A DNA stretch of 64,000 nucleotides from Cyanobium gracile PCC 6307. Lineage in GTDB: Bacteria; Cyanobacteriota; Cyanobacteriia; PCC-6307; Cyanobiaceae. The position numbers were made by a program, and so were the translations under genes. This document shows, piece after piece, positions 1 through 8,052 of this stretch (positions within the stretch are counted from its first letter, which is position 1; each line of letters opens with the position of its first letter). The notes beneath the pieces were generated by a model. The model was not told where the DNA came from. It saw only the letters and a program-made list of their open reading frames with translations, and searched no databases. The stretch lies in assembly GCF_000316515.1 (NCBI RefSeq), contig NC_019675.1, positions 682,001-746,000 of the forward strand. The letters run 5' to 3'.

Positions 1-261
1 GGCCACATCCAGCTCGACGCTGCTGTTGGGGGGGATCTCGGCTGCCAGCGTCAGCTGCGGGCTGCCCAGCCAGCCGTCCCGCAGCTCAAAGGGGGCGCTG
101 AGCACCCGCTGCCCCTCCGGCACCACCATCACCAGCCGCCGGGGCCACTCCAGCGCCGAAACCGCCAGCACCAGCAAAGGCAGCAGCGGCAGCAGCAGGC
201 TGGCCAGCGGCCAGAGCAGCAGCGCCGGGTCCCGCTGTCCGCCCGGGGAAGACGTCCCCAT
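1..261 (-). CDS. Partial membrane-anchored protein, N-terminal part only
   Basis: Reading leftward from an ATG at 261, an open frame runs off the window edge, giving 87 residues. The N-terminus is Pro/Gly-rich, then comes one long hydrophobic segment (about residues 13-36, mostly Leu/Ala), then a soluble part beginning with a beta-rich stretch (SAPFELRDGWL, then AAEIPPNSSVELDV). The frame is uninterrupted and has a strong third-position GC bias. The soluble part faintly resembles the C-terminal region of DUF4178-type proteins, which often sit beside DUF350 genes as here, but this is a weak impression. It is divergent from the DUF350 gene, with about 54 bp between the starts. Function unknown. 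Confidence 0.55.
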   Translation of the reverse strand, partial: MGTSSPGGQRDPALLLWPLASLLLPLLPLLVLAVSALEWPRRLVMVVPEGQRVLSAPFELRDGWLGSPQLTLAAEIPPNSSVELDVA

Positions 262-315
262 CAGCGGGCGGCCTCCGGGCTGTCCCTACGGTGGGTCCGG
301 CTTTGAGACGCGGGG

Positions 316-525
316 ATGGTCAAACCACTGCTCCAGATGCTGCTGATGGTCGGCTGGACCTTTCTGGGCATCATCCTCATCTATGTCGGGCTGCTGCTCT
401 TCGATCGCCTCTCGCCGATCGATTACCGGGCCGAGATCCGACGGGGCAACGTCGCCGCCGGGGTGGTGCTGGGGGCCGTGATCCTGGCCATCGCCGCCGT
501 GGTGGTGGCGGTGCTCTCCACCTGA
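316..525 (+). CDS. DUF350 family small membrane protein
   Basis: A 69-residue protein with two hydrophobic helices (about residues 6-28 and 46-68) joined by a charged loop containing DRLSPIDYRAEIRRGNVAAG. The loop matches the DUF350 signature, in which a conserved GN(V)AA motif opens the second helix. DUF350 proteins are small inner-membrane proteins of unknown role, usually with a duplicated unit; this one has a single unit. It ends 23 bp before the likely start of the helicase gene, so the two may be cotranscribed. The ATG at 316 is the only sensible start. Confidence 0.75.
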   Translation: MVKPLLQMLLMVGWTFLGIILIYVGLLLFDRLSPIDYRAEIRRGNVAAGVVLGAVILAIAAVVVAVLST

Positions 526-548
526 GCCGTCCTCGCCCCGCCCCACCC

Positions 549-3077
549 TTGACCCCTTCCACCGCGGCGGCGCTGCGGCCGATCGAAGCCTGGTTCACAG
601 CCCGCGGCTGGCGGCCGATGCCCTTCCAGCGCCAGTGCTGGCGCGCCTACCTGGAGGGTGCCAGCGGCCTGATCCAGGTGCCCACCGGTTCCGGCAAGAC
701 CTACGCCGCCGTGATGGGACCGATCGCGGCGATGCTGGCCGAGAACGGGGGCGCCGGACCGGAGGGGGGCGCAGGACCGGAGGGGGGTCTGCGGCTGCTG
801 GTGCTGACACCCCTGCGGGCCCTGAGCCGGGATCTGCTGCTGGCGATCCGGGAGCCGATCGAGGCCATGGGCTGGCCGCTGCGGGTGGGGCTGCGCAACG
901 GCGACACCAGCAGCCATGAGCGGGGCAAGCAGCTCAAGGCCCCGCCCCAGATCCTGATCACCACCCCCGAATCCCTCTCCCTGCTGCTCGCCGGCCCCCG
1001 GGCCGAGGCCCTGTTCGCCGATCTGGAGGCGGTGGTGATCGATGAGTGGCACGAGCTGATGGGCAGCAAGCGCGGCTCCCAGACCGAGCTCTGCCTCAGC
1101 TGGCTGCGGGGCCGGCGGCCGGCCCTGCGCACCTGGGCGATCAGCGCCACCATCGGCAACCTCCAGGAGGCGGCCCGGGCCGCGGTGGGTGTCGGCGTCG
1201 AGCCGCGGATCATCACCGCCCGCATCCGGCGGGACACCCAGATCCGCAGCCTGCTGCCCGACACGATCGACGGCTTCCCCTGGGCCGGCCACCTGGGGCT
1301 GCGGATGTACGAGGAGCTGGTGACCGCCCTGGACCCGGCCGTCTCCACCCTGCTGTTCACCAACACCCGCAACCAGGCCGAACGCTGGCACCAGTGCCTG
1401 CGCTTCGCCTGCCCGGAGATGGAGGGGGCCCTGGCCCTGCACCACAGCGCCATCGACCGGGCCGAGCGCGAGGCCATCGAGGCGGGGGTCAAGGCGGCGG
1501 CGATCCGCTGGGTGGTGTGCACCAGCTCCCTGGATCTGGGGGTCGACTTCCAGCCGGTGGAGCGGGTGGTGCAGATCGGCAGCGCCAAGAACCTCGCCCG
1601 GCTGCTGCAGCGGGCAGGCCGCTCGGCCCACCAGCCCGGTGGCACGGCCCAGGTGCTGTTCATGCCCACCAACGCCCTGGAGCTGCTGGAGGTGTCGGCG
1701 ATGCGCCGGGGACTGGGGGAGGGGCTGGTGGAGCACCGCCGCCCGCCCCAGGAGCCCCTCGATGTGCTGCTCCAGCACCTGGTGAGCCTGGCCTGCGGTC
1801 CGGGCTTCGAGCCCGAGGCCACCCTCGCGGCGGTGCGCTGCACCTGGAGCTACCGCCACCTGGAGCGCAGCCGCTGGGACTGGTGTCTGCGCTTTCTGGA
1901 GGAGGGGGGCGACTGCCTGGGGGCCTACCCGCGCTACCGCAAACTGGAGCGGGAGCCGGTGGGGGCGACCGGAGCGGGACCGTGGCGCTACGTGGTGCGC
2001 GAACCGGCCGTCGCCCGCCTGCACCGGCTCAACATCGGCACGATCAGCGCCGATCGGGCCGTGACGGTGCGCTTCGTGCGCGGGGCCGTGCTGGGCCACG
2101 TGGAGGAAGCCTTCGTCGGTCGGCTCAAGCCGGGGGACGTCTTTTTCTTCGCCGGCCGCCAGCTCGAATTCGTGCGGCTGCGGGAGATGACGGCGATGGT
2201 CAAGGCCACCACGCGCCGCAGCGCCACGGTGCCCGCCTGGGGCGGCGGCCAGATGGCCCTTTCCGACCTGCTCAGCGCCCATCTGCGCCGGGAGGTCGAC
2301 CGCTGCGCCCGCGCCCTCGACGGCGAGGCCGGGTTCAGCCTCGACACCGCCGAGCTGCGAGCCCTGGAGCCCCTGCTGGAGCGCCAGGTGCAGCTCTCCG
2401 CCCTGCCCCGGACCCACCAGTTTCTGGTGGAGCTGTGCCACACCCGGGAGGGCAGCCACCTCTACGCCTATCCCTTCGAGGGCCGCTTCGTGCACGAGGG
2501 CCTGGGCTTCCTGTGGTCGTGGCGGCTGGCCCGGCACCATCCGGGCACCTTCACGGTGTCGGTGAACGACTACGGCTTTGAGCTGCTCGCCCCTCGCAGC
2601 TACCCCTTCGAGGAGCTGCTCGCGCAGCACGCCGAGACCCTGCTGGATCCCACCGGACTGCTGGAGGACCTGGAGCGCGCCGTGAACCTCTCCGAGCTCT
2701 GCCGTCGCCGCTTCCGCTCCATCGCCCAGGTCAGCGGTCTGGTGCTGAACGGCTACCCCGGCCAGGCCCGCTCCGGCGGCCAGCTGCAGATCAGCGCCGC
2801 CCTGCTCTTCGATGTCTTCCAGCGCCATGAGCCCGGCAATCTGCTGCTGGCCCAGGCCCGTGGCGAGGTGCTGGAGGACCAGCTTGACCTGGGTCGGCTG
2901 ATCGGAACCCTGCAGCGGCTGCAGGGGAGCGAGTGGCTGGAGCGTCACCCTCCCCGTCCGGGGCCCATGGCGTTTCCCCTGCTGGCGGAGCGGCTCAACA
3001 ACCGGATGAGCAACGAGTCCCTGCTCGAGCGCCTGGAGCGACTGCGCCAGCAGGCCACACGGGCGGAGGGCCTCTGA
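549..3077 (+). CDS. Ligase-associated DNA damage response DEXH-box helicase (Lhr-like)
   Basis: An 842-residue superfamily 2 helicase if started at TTG 549; the frame stays open upstream to 291 but would then overlap the DUF350 gene. Motifs are Walker A (PTGSGKT), a DEWH box in VVIDEWHELMGSKRG, motif III SATIGN, motif V (SSLDLGVDF) and a motif VI region QRAGRSAHQPGG. The N-terminus (RGWRPMPFQRQCWRAYLEG) and the long C-terminal winged-helix/beta region fit the bacterial Lhr subgroup found beside an ATP-dependent DNA ligase, a metallophosphoesterase and an MBL-fold nuclease. None of those partners is within this window. It probably unwinds nucleic acid during DNA repair. The family call is firm, the start is not. 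Confidence 0.87.
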   Translation: MTPSTAAALRPIEAWFTARGWRPMPFQRQCWRAYLEGASGLIQVPTGSGKTYAAVMGPIAAMLAENGGAGPEGGAGPEGGLRLLVLTPLRALSRDLLLAIREPIEAMGWPLRVGLRNGDTSSHERGKQLKAPPQILITTPESLSLLLAGPRAEALFADLEAVVIDEWHELMGSKRGSQTELCLSWLRGRRPALRTWAISATIGNLQEAARAAVGVGVEPRIITARIRRDTQIRSLLPDTIDGFPWAGHLGLRMYEELVTALDPAVSTLLFTNTRNQAERWHQCLRFACPEMEGALALHHSAIDRAEREAIEAGVKAAAIRWVVCTSSLDLGVDFQPVERVVQIGSAKNLARLLQRAGRSAHQPGGTAQVLFMPTNALELLEVSAMRRGLGEGLVEHRRPPQEPLDVLLQHLVSLACGPGFEPEATLAAVRCTWSYRHLERSRWDWCLRFLEEGGDCLGAYPRYRKLEREPVGATGAGPWRYVVREPAVARLHRLNIGTISADRAVTVRFVRGAVLGHVEEAFVGRLKPGDVFFFAGRQLEFVRLREMTAMVKATTRRSATVPAWGGGQMALSDLLSAHLRREVDRCARALDGEAGFSLDTAELRALEPLLERQVQLSALPRTHQFLVELCHTREGSHLYAYPFEGRFVHEGLGFLWSWRLARHHPGTFTVSVNDYGFELLAPRSYPFEELLAQHAETLLDPTGLLEDLERAVNLSELCRRRFRSIAQVSGLVLNGYPGQARSGGQLQISAALLFDVFQRHEPGNLLLAQARGEVLEDQLDLGRLIGTLQRLQGSEWLERHPPRPGPMAFPLLAERLNNRMSNESLLERLERLRQQATRAEGL

Positions 3078-3107
3078 GGCGCCGGCGGCGGCGCAGGCCA
3101 GGAAGAA

Positions 3108-3192
3108 CGGAGGGGGTGGGATTCGAACCCACGGAATCTTGCGATTCGCCGGTTTTCAAGACCGGAGCCATCAACCACTCGACCACCCCTCC
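3108..3192 (-). tRNA. tRNA-Ser (anticodon UGA)
   Basis: Read on the minus strand, a 7-bp acceptor stem (GGAGGGG / CCCCTCC) with discriminator G encloses a D arm, an anticodon stem CCGGT/ACCGG with loop CTTGAAA (anticodon TGA), a long class II variable arm (CGAATCGCAAGATTCG region) and a T arm with GGTTCGAATCC. The long variable arm and G73 are serine tRNA identity features. The CCA end is not encoded. It lies between the convergent helicase gene and the pentapeptide-repeat gene. Confidence 0.95.
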
Positions 3193-3252
3193 AGGATGGG
3201 CGGCCCGACGCGCATGTCGGAGCTCCGCCATGGTCCCATGAAGGGGCGGCGC

Positions 3253-4434
3253 CTACAGCCGGCTGGGCAGCCCCTTGCAGCCGCCAGGGATGGTCTGCCG
3301 GGAGCGGATCCCGCTCCAGGCGGCCAGGTAGGTCCGGCTGGCCGGATCCAGCTGGCGCACCCCCGAGAGGTTGACGTTCTCCACCAGGGCACCGGTGCCA
3401 ACGCCGGCTGCGTGGTCCGGCGGCTGCTGGGGCTGGGGCGGGGTGGCCACCAGGGGGTCGCCGTAGAAGAAGCGGGTGCCCTGCAGGCAGGCCCCCTGCA
3501 GGTTGGCGCCGGCCAGATTGACGGCCGAGAGATTCGCTTCGGCCAGATCGGCGCCGGAGAGGTCGGCACCGGAGAGATCGGCGCCGTTGAAATCGATGGC
3601 CCGCAGGTCGGTGCCGGCGAGGTCGGCCCCCCGCAGCATGCTCTGCAGGCGGATCACCGGGACACCCCGCTGCCGGTCCTCCTCGTAGCTGCCCTCGCCG
3701 TCGAGGATGGCGCGCCCCAGCCGCTGGTCGCGGCGCAGGGGGGTCAGGAGCCGGGCGTGGGAGAGGAATCGCAGGATGCGGGCCTTGCCGTCGCCGTCGA
3801 TGCTGCTGAGCACGGCGGCCAGGCGCCCCTCCGCCAGCATCCGCTCCAGGGGCCAGTCCTCCAGCAGTCCCTCCTCGTCGCTGATCAGCTCGGAGATGCC
3901 GTGGATGAAGCTGTCGATGGTCTGGGCCTGGGTGATGCGGTTCTGCTGGGTGGTGAGTCGCTGGTCCACCATCACCTGGCGCCAGGCGATCATCAGGGCC
4001 ACCAGGGCCACGAGGATCTGGCCGACCGCCCCGATCACCCCTTCCCCGAAGGCCCCGATCGCCTCCCAGTCCCCGTTGCGGTAGATCGCCAGCAGCGGGT
4101 CAAGCCAGCCCAGGGCCAGGGGGATCGACAACAGGGCCAGCACCAGGGACACCAGCGCCAACAGGCGGACGGTGGGGGGCTCCTCCAGGTGGCGGGCCAG
4201 GAGCTGCCAGAGGGGCGGCAGCAGCTGCCGCAGGGCCAGAACAACGGTGAGCAGCGCCGCCGCCACAGCCAGCCAGGCCAGTCCCAGCAACAGGGACGCC
4301 TGCAGCACCAGGAGCGTGAGCAGCAGTTGCATCCCGGCCCCGTGGCGCAGGCGGGTCCAGGCCCCACCTGAGCGCAGGGCGGGGGGCGGGCCGGAAGCGG
4401 GGGGGAGCGGACGGTCGTCCGGCTTCGTGCTCAT
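3253..4434 (-). CDS. Membrane protein with C-terminal pentapeptide repeats
   Basis: A 393-residue protein. The first 30 residues are Pro-rich. Four hydrophobic stretches lie between about residues 33 and 160 (for example LLLTLLVLQASLLLGLAWLA and a later one ending VALMIAWRQV). A cytoplasmic helical part follows, then about ten A(D/N)LXX pentapeptides at about residues 288-345 (GADLSGADLSGADLAEANL). Such repeats form a right-handed beta-helix used for protein contacts. Its ATG overlaps the stop of the upstream Ca2+/H+ antiporter gene (ATGA), so translation is probably coupled and a functional link to that transporter is possible. The substrate or partner is unknown. Confidence 0.8.
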   Translation of the reverse strand: MSTKPDDRPLPPASGPPPALRSGGAWTRLRHGAGMQLLLTLLVLQASLLLGLAWLAVAAALLTVVLALRQLLPPLWQLLARHLEEPPTVRLLALVSLVLALLSIPLALGWLDPLLAIYRNGDWEAIGAFGEGVIGAVGQILVALVALMIAWRQVMVDQRLTTQQNRITQAQTIDSFIHGISELISDEEGLLEDWPLERMLAEGRLAAVLSSIDGDGKARILRFLSHARLLTPLRRDQRLGRAILDGEGSYEEDRQRGVPVIRLQSMLRGADLAGTDLRAIDFNGADLSGADLSGADLAEANLSAVNLAGANLQGACLQGTRFFYGDPLVATPPQPQQPPDHAAGVGTGALVENVNLSGVRQLDPASRTYLAAWSGIRSRQTIPGGCKGLPSRL

Positions 4435-5567
4435 GGGACGGGGCTGCCCTGGAAGAAGAAGCCGGCCGCCAGGATGGCGTAGGCCGCCAGTAGCAGCACC
4501 CCCTCCAGCCAGTCCGAGCGTCCATCGAGGCTCACCAGGTTGCTCACCAGCACCGCGGTCGCCACCGCCACCACCTCGTAGACGTTGAAGCTGAGGTCGA
4601 GGGGGTGGCCGAGCAGCGGGGCCACCAGCAGCAGCACCGGCACCACCAGCAGCCCCACCAGCAGGGTGGAGCCCAGGGCCACCGACACCGCCAGGTCCAT
4701 CTTGTCCTTGCGGGCCATGGTCACCGCGGTGAGGTATTCCGCGGCGCCGCCCAGCAGGGGAAGCAGCACCACACCGGTGAACAGGGCCGACAGGCCCAGA
4801 GACTCGGTGACGGTCTCCACCACGCCGACGAACAGCTCGGAGGCGTAGGCCAGGCCCACGGTGGCCGCCAGCAGCACGGCGACCCAGGGGAGCAGGGGTG
4901 GCTTGGTGCCGCCGCCTTCGCCATGGGCTTCCTCGCCTTCCACGCCCAGGTCAGCCTCGGCCACGGCGTAGAGGGTGCGGTGCGTCTTCAGGGAGAACAG
5001 CAGGGTCAGGCCGTAGACGGCCAGCAGCACCCAGGCCACGAACAGGGAGAAGGATTCGGCGGCTCCCGCGTCGAGGCCCCCGGCGCCGTCAGCCACCATG
5101 CCCCGCAGGCTCGGGATCAGGATCGCCAGGACGGCCAGGGTCATGGCCGAGCCGTTCACCCGGGCCACCACCGGCTGGAAACGCTGCTCGCTGCGGCCGA
5201 TCCCGCCGACCAGCATCGACAGGCCGAGGGCGAGCAGCAGGTTGGCCATCACCGTGCCCGTGATGCTCGCCTTGACGATGTCCACCAGGCCGGCCCGCAA
5301 AGCCGCCAGGGCGATGATCAGTTCGGTGGCGTTGCCGAACAGGGCATTGAGCAGGGCCCCGAGCGAGGGCCCAAGGGTGAGGGAGAGCTCCTCCGTGGCG
5401 GTGCTGAGCAGGATCGCCAGCGGAATGATCGAGAGGATCGAGGTGACGAAGACGATCCCGTCCCCCCAGTGGAGCCGATCCGCCGTCGCCGCCACCGGCA
5501 GCATCGCCAGCAGGCCGGTGGCGATGCGCAGGCGAGGGGGCATGAAGAGGGAAAGAGCGTGACCCAT
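4431..5567 (-). CDS. Ca2+/H+ antiporter (CaCA superfamily, CAX type)
   Basis: A 378-residue integral membrane protein with about 11 hydrophobic helices. It carries the two alpha-repeat signatures of cation/Ca2+ exchangers: GNATELIIALAAL in the first half and GGAAEYLTAV in the second. A Glu-rich cytoplasmic loop (EADLGVEGEEAHGEGGG) separates the halves, as in CAX proteins. It exports Ca2+ in exchange for protons; in cyanobacteria such proteins serve salt and alkaline tolerance. Starts at 5567 or 5543 (MPPRLRIATG) are both possible, neither with a clear ribosome binding site. The gene is divergent from the siaA-like gene and overlaps the next gene by 4 bp. Confidence 0.88.
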   Translation of the reverse strand: MGHALSLFMPPRLRIATGLLAMLPVAATADRLHWGDGIVFVTSILSIIPLAILLSTATEELSLTLGPSLGALLNALFGNATELIIALAALRAGLVDIVKASITGTVMANLLLALGLSMLVGGIGRSEQRFQPVVARVNGSAMTLAVLAILIPSLRGMVADGAGGLDAGAAESFSLFVAWVLLAVYGLTLLFSLKTHRTLYAVAEADLGVEGEEAHGEGGGTKPPLLPWVAVLLAATVGLAYASELFVGVVETVTESLGLSALFTGVVLLPLLGGAAEYLTAVTMARKDKMDLAVSVALGSTLLVGLLVVPVLLLVAPLLGHPLDLSFNVYEVVAVATAVLVSNLVSLDGRSDWLEGVLLLAAYAILAAGFFFQGSPVP

Positions 5568-5604
5568 TGTGACCGACTGTTGATCGCCGGGGCCATGGCC
5601 GCCA

Positions 5605-5620
5605 ATGGTGAAATCACCAT
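5605..5620. promoter_or_regulatory. Perfect 7-bp inverted repeat between cax and siaA
   Basis: ATGGTGA-AA-TCACCAT is a perfect dyad in the 148-bp divergent intergenic region, 38 bp upstream of the antiporter start and about 96 bp upstream of the first siaA start. A second inverted pair, GAGTCGAA (5647-5654) and TTCGACTC (5681-5688), lies between it and siaA. They could be operators; no regulator is identified, and a short dyad may occur by chance. Confidence 0.3.
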
Positions 5621-5715
5621 GACGGGGCGGGGCGGGCCCGGCCGTCGAGTCGAAGTGATCAGGACGGCGCGAGGGGGAAGTTCGACTCAGAATGGCCGCA
5701 GCAGCATGCTCCTGA

Positions 5716-7023
5716 TTGCCCGACACCCTGCAGGCCCGCATGGGTCCGACCAACCCTCAGGCGATGAACATCCCCGTCCAGGGACCCAATGGGGACGGGC
5801 CCGAGCGGCGCCCCGGCCACCGCTTCGGGCTCCGCAGGCCACCGCGAGGGCATCACCCCCCGACACGAAAAGCATCGGCATCGATCCAGCAGGTCTTCAC
5901 CCTGATTGCGATTGTCAATGGGCTGGTTCTGCTGTACCTGGTCATCGCCGCCATCCAGGTGCTGATGGTGCCCGGCAGCCGCTCGGCGGAGATCTATGTC
6001 TCCCTGATCCTCACGCTGCTGCTGGTCATCCTGGCGATCATCTCGTATCAGATCATTGCCCGGCGCATCATTCTGCCGATTGCCCGGCTGGTCAGGGAAG
6101 CCAGTGCGATCGAGAGCGGCGACATGAGCAGTCTGCTAACGGTCCGGAGCAACGACGAGATCTCCAGGCTGGCCCAGGCCTTCAACATGGTGCTCGTCAA
6201 GATGCGCCAGGCCCTGATCGCCGGTGAGGCCAGCAATCGGCAACTGCTGGAAGCGAACCGACAGATCGAAGCCTCCATCAACTACGCGGGCCTGCTGCAG
6301 CGCTCGATCCTGCCGGACCGCCAGCTGAGGGAAACGTTCGGCAACGACTATTTCATCCTCTGGCTGCCGCGTGACACGGTCGGTGGCGACTACTACATCT
6401 TCCACTCGGAAGGCGGACACTGCCTGGCCGGGGTGGCCGACTGCGCTGGCCACGGCGTGTCTGGAGCGATGATGACCATGCTGGCCAGGGCAGGAATCGA
6501 TCGCTCGATCATGGAGGTGGGCATCAGCTCACCGGCCGCCATCCTTGGTTGTACCGATAGCGCCATGCGCACCCTGCTGCATGGGGCCAGGATGAGCAAG
6601 TCGATCGCCACCAGCATGGACATCGGGCTGGTTCGCCTTGACTTCGAAACCAGAACACTTAGATTCTCCGGGGCAAAGATTAGTCTCTATTGGAGTGATG
6701 GGCAAACCATGCACATGCTCAGCGGAGACCCTCGGGCCATCTGCGACCAACGGGTGGGCTCCTACACGGACCACGACATTCCGTTACTGCCGGACTGCAC
6801 CTACTACCTCACCACCGACGGGCTTCTGGACCAGTCAGGCGGCGACAACGGCTTTTCCCTCGGCACTCAGCAATTCAAGGAATGGCTGATCCGGCTGGCC
6901 CGCCAACCGCTGGAGCAGCAACGCCAGGCCCTGGCCGATGCCCTCGAGCAGTTTCGTGGCGGCCATCCCCAGAGGGACGACATCACCATCCTTTCCTTCC
7001 GTTTCTCTTCGAGGCCTGACTGA
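5716..7023 (+). CDS. siaA: SiaA-like membrane PP2C/SpoIIE-type phosphatase with HAMP domain
   Basis: A 435-residue protein (419 if started at the ATG at 5764). A Pro/Arg-rich cytoplasmic N-terminus precedes TM1 (about 58-84) and TM2 (about 92-113). These are followed by a HAMP domain (about 114-165), a short helical linker, and a PP2C domain with metal-binding motifs DTVGGDYY, VADCAGHGVSG and, near the C-terminus, RDDITIL. In Pseudomonas SiaA dephosphorylates SiaC, releasing control of the cyclase SiaD. The three downstream genes are the matching B, C and D partners, which makes the assignment strong. Unlike a typical sensor, the segment between the two TM helices is only about 8-10 residues, so no periplasmic sensing domain is present. 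Confidence 0.88.
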   Translation: MPDTLQARMGPTNPQAMNIPVQGPNGDGPERRPGHRFGLRRPPRGHHPPTRKASASIQQVFTLIAIVNGLVLLYLVIAAIQVLMVPGSRSAEIYVSLILTLLLVILAIISYQIIARRIILPIARLVREASAIESGDMSSLLTVRSNDEISRLAQAFNMVLVKMRQALIAGEASNRQLLEANRQIEASINYAGLLQRSILPDRQLRETFGNDYFILWLPRDTVGGDYYIFHSEGGHCLAGVADCAGHGVSGAMMTMLARAGIDRSIMEVGISSPAAILGCTDSAMRTLLHGARMSKSIATSMDIGLVRLDFETRTLRFSGAKISLYWSDGQTMHMLSGDPRAICDQRVGSYTDHDIPLLPDCTYYLTTDGLLDQSGGDNGFSLGTQQFKEWLIRLARQPLEQQRQALADALEQFRGGHPQRDDITILSFRFSSRPD

Positions 7024-7106
7024 TGCCCCAAACGACCATGACCAGCGAATCCGTCTCAAGCCCCACCAACGCCCCTCTCGAGGCGATCTCGGAGCCGAAG
7101 CGATGA
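7023..7106 (+). CDS. 27-residue coupling ORF between siaA and siaB (tentative)
   Basis: An ATG at 7023 overlaps the siaA stop (TGATG). The 27-codon frame ends in TGA at 7104-7106, overlapping the siaB ATG at 7103 (ATGA). The peptide is polar, Ser/Thr/Pro-rich, and starts MPQTTMTSESV. No other start for siaB exists in its own frame between 7023 and 7103. The double stop/start overlap suggests ribosomes reinitiate through this stretch, so it may be a translational bridge rather than a functional peptide. No family recognised. Confidence 0.35.
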   Translation: MPQTTMTSESVSSPTNAPLEAISEPKR

Positions 7107-7651
7107 CGATCACCACCACCAGCCTGATGTCTCTGAGGGAATTCTTCAGTGACTATCAGATCCTCATCTGCTTCAATGGCCCCATCTCCACCACATTGAT
7201 CGGCGAGATCGGATCAGCCCTCAAGGAACACATCGAATCCAATCACGCACCAGAATTGGAAGTGATGGATGTGTTCAGTGTTTATATTGAAATGAGTCAG
7301 AATATCCGTAATTACGCCACCAGCCATGGCTTCAGTGACGCCGAGTCCTCCGCCACGGTCGTGATCGCGGCCGCCGAGGCTGGCCATTACGCCGTCTGTG
7401 CAGGTAACCTCGTGGAAATGGAGGATGGAAAGGCCCTGCTGAAGCGGATCCACGAACTCGCCAACTGCGACAAGGCCCAGCTGAAGATGCTCTATAAACA
7501 GCAGTTGCGCCAGCCCCACTCCCAGACCCCGGGCCAGGGTGCCGGCCTGGGTCTCATTGAGATTGCCAGGCGCTCCACCCAGCCCATGGAGGCCTCCCTT
7601 GACCCCCTTGAGACCGGTCGTGCCTTCTTCAGCCTTCGGGCCATCATCTGA
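7103..7651 (+). CDS. siaB: SiaB-like protein kinase (DUF6272)
   Basis: A 182-residue soluble protein with a GHKL/HATPase-like layout: an N-box-like helix at about 63-71 (EMSQNIRNYA), a mid-part AAEAGHYAVCAGN, and a glycine-rich ATP lid GQGAGLGLIEIAR at about 144-156. In Pseudomonas SiaB phosphorylates a threonine of SiaC, opposing SiaA. It lies between the phosphatase and the SiaC-like gene in the canonical A-B-C-D order. Its ATG overlaps the stop of a 27-codon ORF, and its stop is 4 bp before the siaC start. Confidence 0.87.
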   Translation: MTITTTSLMSLREFFSDYQILICFNGPISTTLIGEIGSALKEHIESNHAPELEVMDVFSVYIEMSQNIRNYATSHGFSDAESSATVVIAAAEAGHYAVCAGNLVEMEDGKALLKRIHELANCDKAQLKMLYKQQLRQPHSQTPGQGAGLGLIEIARRSTQPMEASLDPLETGRAFFSLRAII

Positions 7652-7655
7652 TCCC

Positions 7656-8051
7656 ATGAGCAGCAGCGAAGCACTGAACCTGTCGGTACCGGGCTCCCAG
7701 TCCAGCCCTTCGATCCGTGCGGACTGGAAGGCCGGTGTCGTGGTGATGAGCGGTGAGTCCTATCCTGAGAATTCGTTTGAGCTCTTTGACCAGCTGATCC
7801 AGTGGATTGAGTCCTACCTGTCCACCGCCAACCAGTCTCTCACCCTCGAGCTGCATCTCAATTATCTCAACACCAGCAGTATTCGCTTCATGATCGATAT
7901 CTTTGATCTGCTGCAGGGCGCTTTTGATGAAGGCAAGGAGGTGCTGGTGCAGTGGATGTTCGATGACAGAAACCCCCGCTCCGCCGAACTGGGTGCAGAA
8001 TTCAAGGAAGACTACACCTTTCCTTTCCTGATCCTTTCCATCAACGCCTGA
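7656..8051 (+). CDS. siaC: SiaC-like regulatory phosphoprotein (DUF1987)
   Basis: A 131-residue protein of the DUF1987 family. The conserved core LNYLNTSSIRFMIDIF holds the NTSS motif; its threonine (residue 73 from this start) aligns with the phosphorylated Thr68 of Pseudomonas SiaC. In the studied system unphosphorylated SiaC binds and activates the diguanylate cyclase SiaD, and phosphorylation by SiaB blocks this. The start at 7656 is 4 bp after siaB, and the stop is 1 bp before siaD, consistent with one operon. The N-terminal 20 residues are Ser-rich and probably disordered. Confidence 0.88.
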   Translation: MSSSEALNLSVPGSQSSPSIRADWKAGVVVMSGESYPENSFELFDQLIQWIESYLSTANQSLTLELHLNYLNTSSIRFMIDIFDLLQGAFDEGKEVLVQWMFDDRNPRSAELGAEFKEDYTFPFLILSINA

Positions 8052-8052
8052 C

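Noticed and set aside
423..2948. 841-residue open frame on the minus strand opposite the helicase gene
   Set aside because: It is a shadow of a high-GC gene: Gln/Gly/Ala/His-rich composition with no domain, while the opposite strand carries intact helicase motifs.
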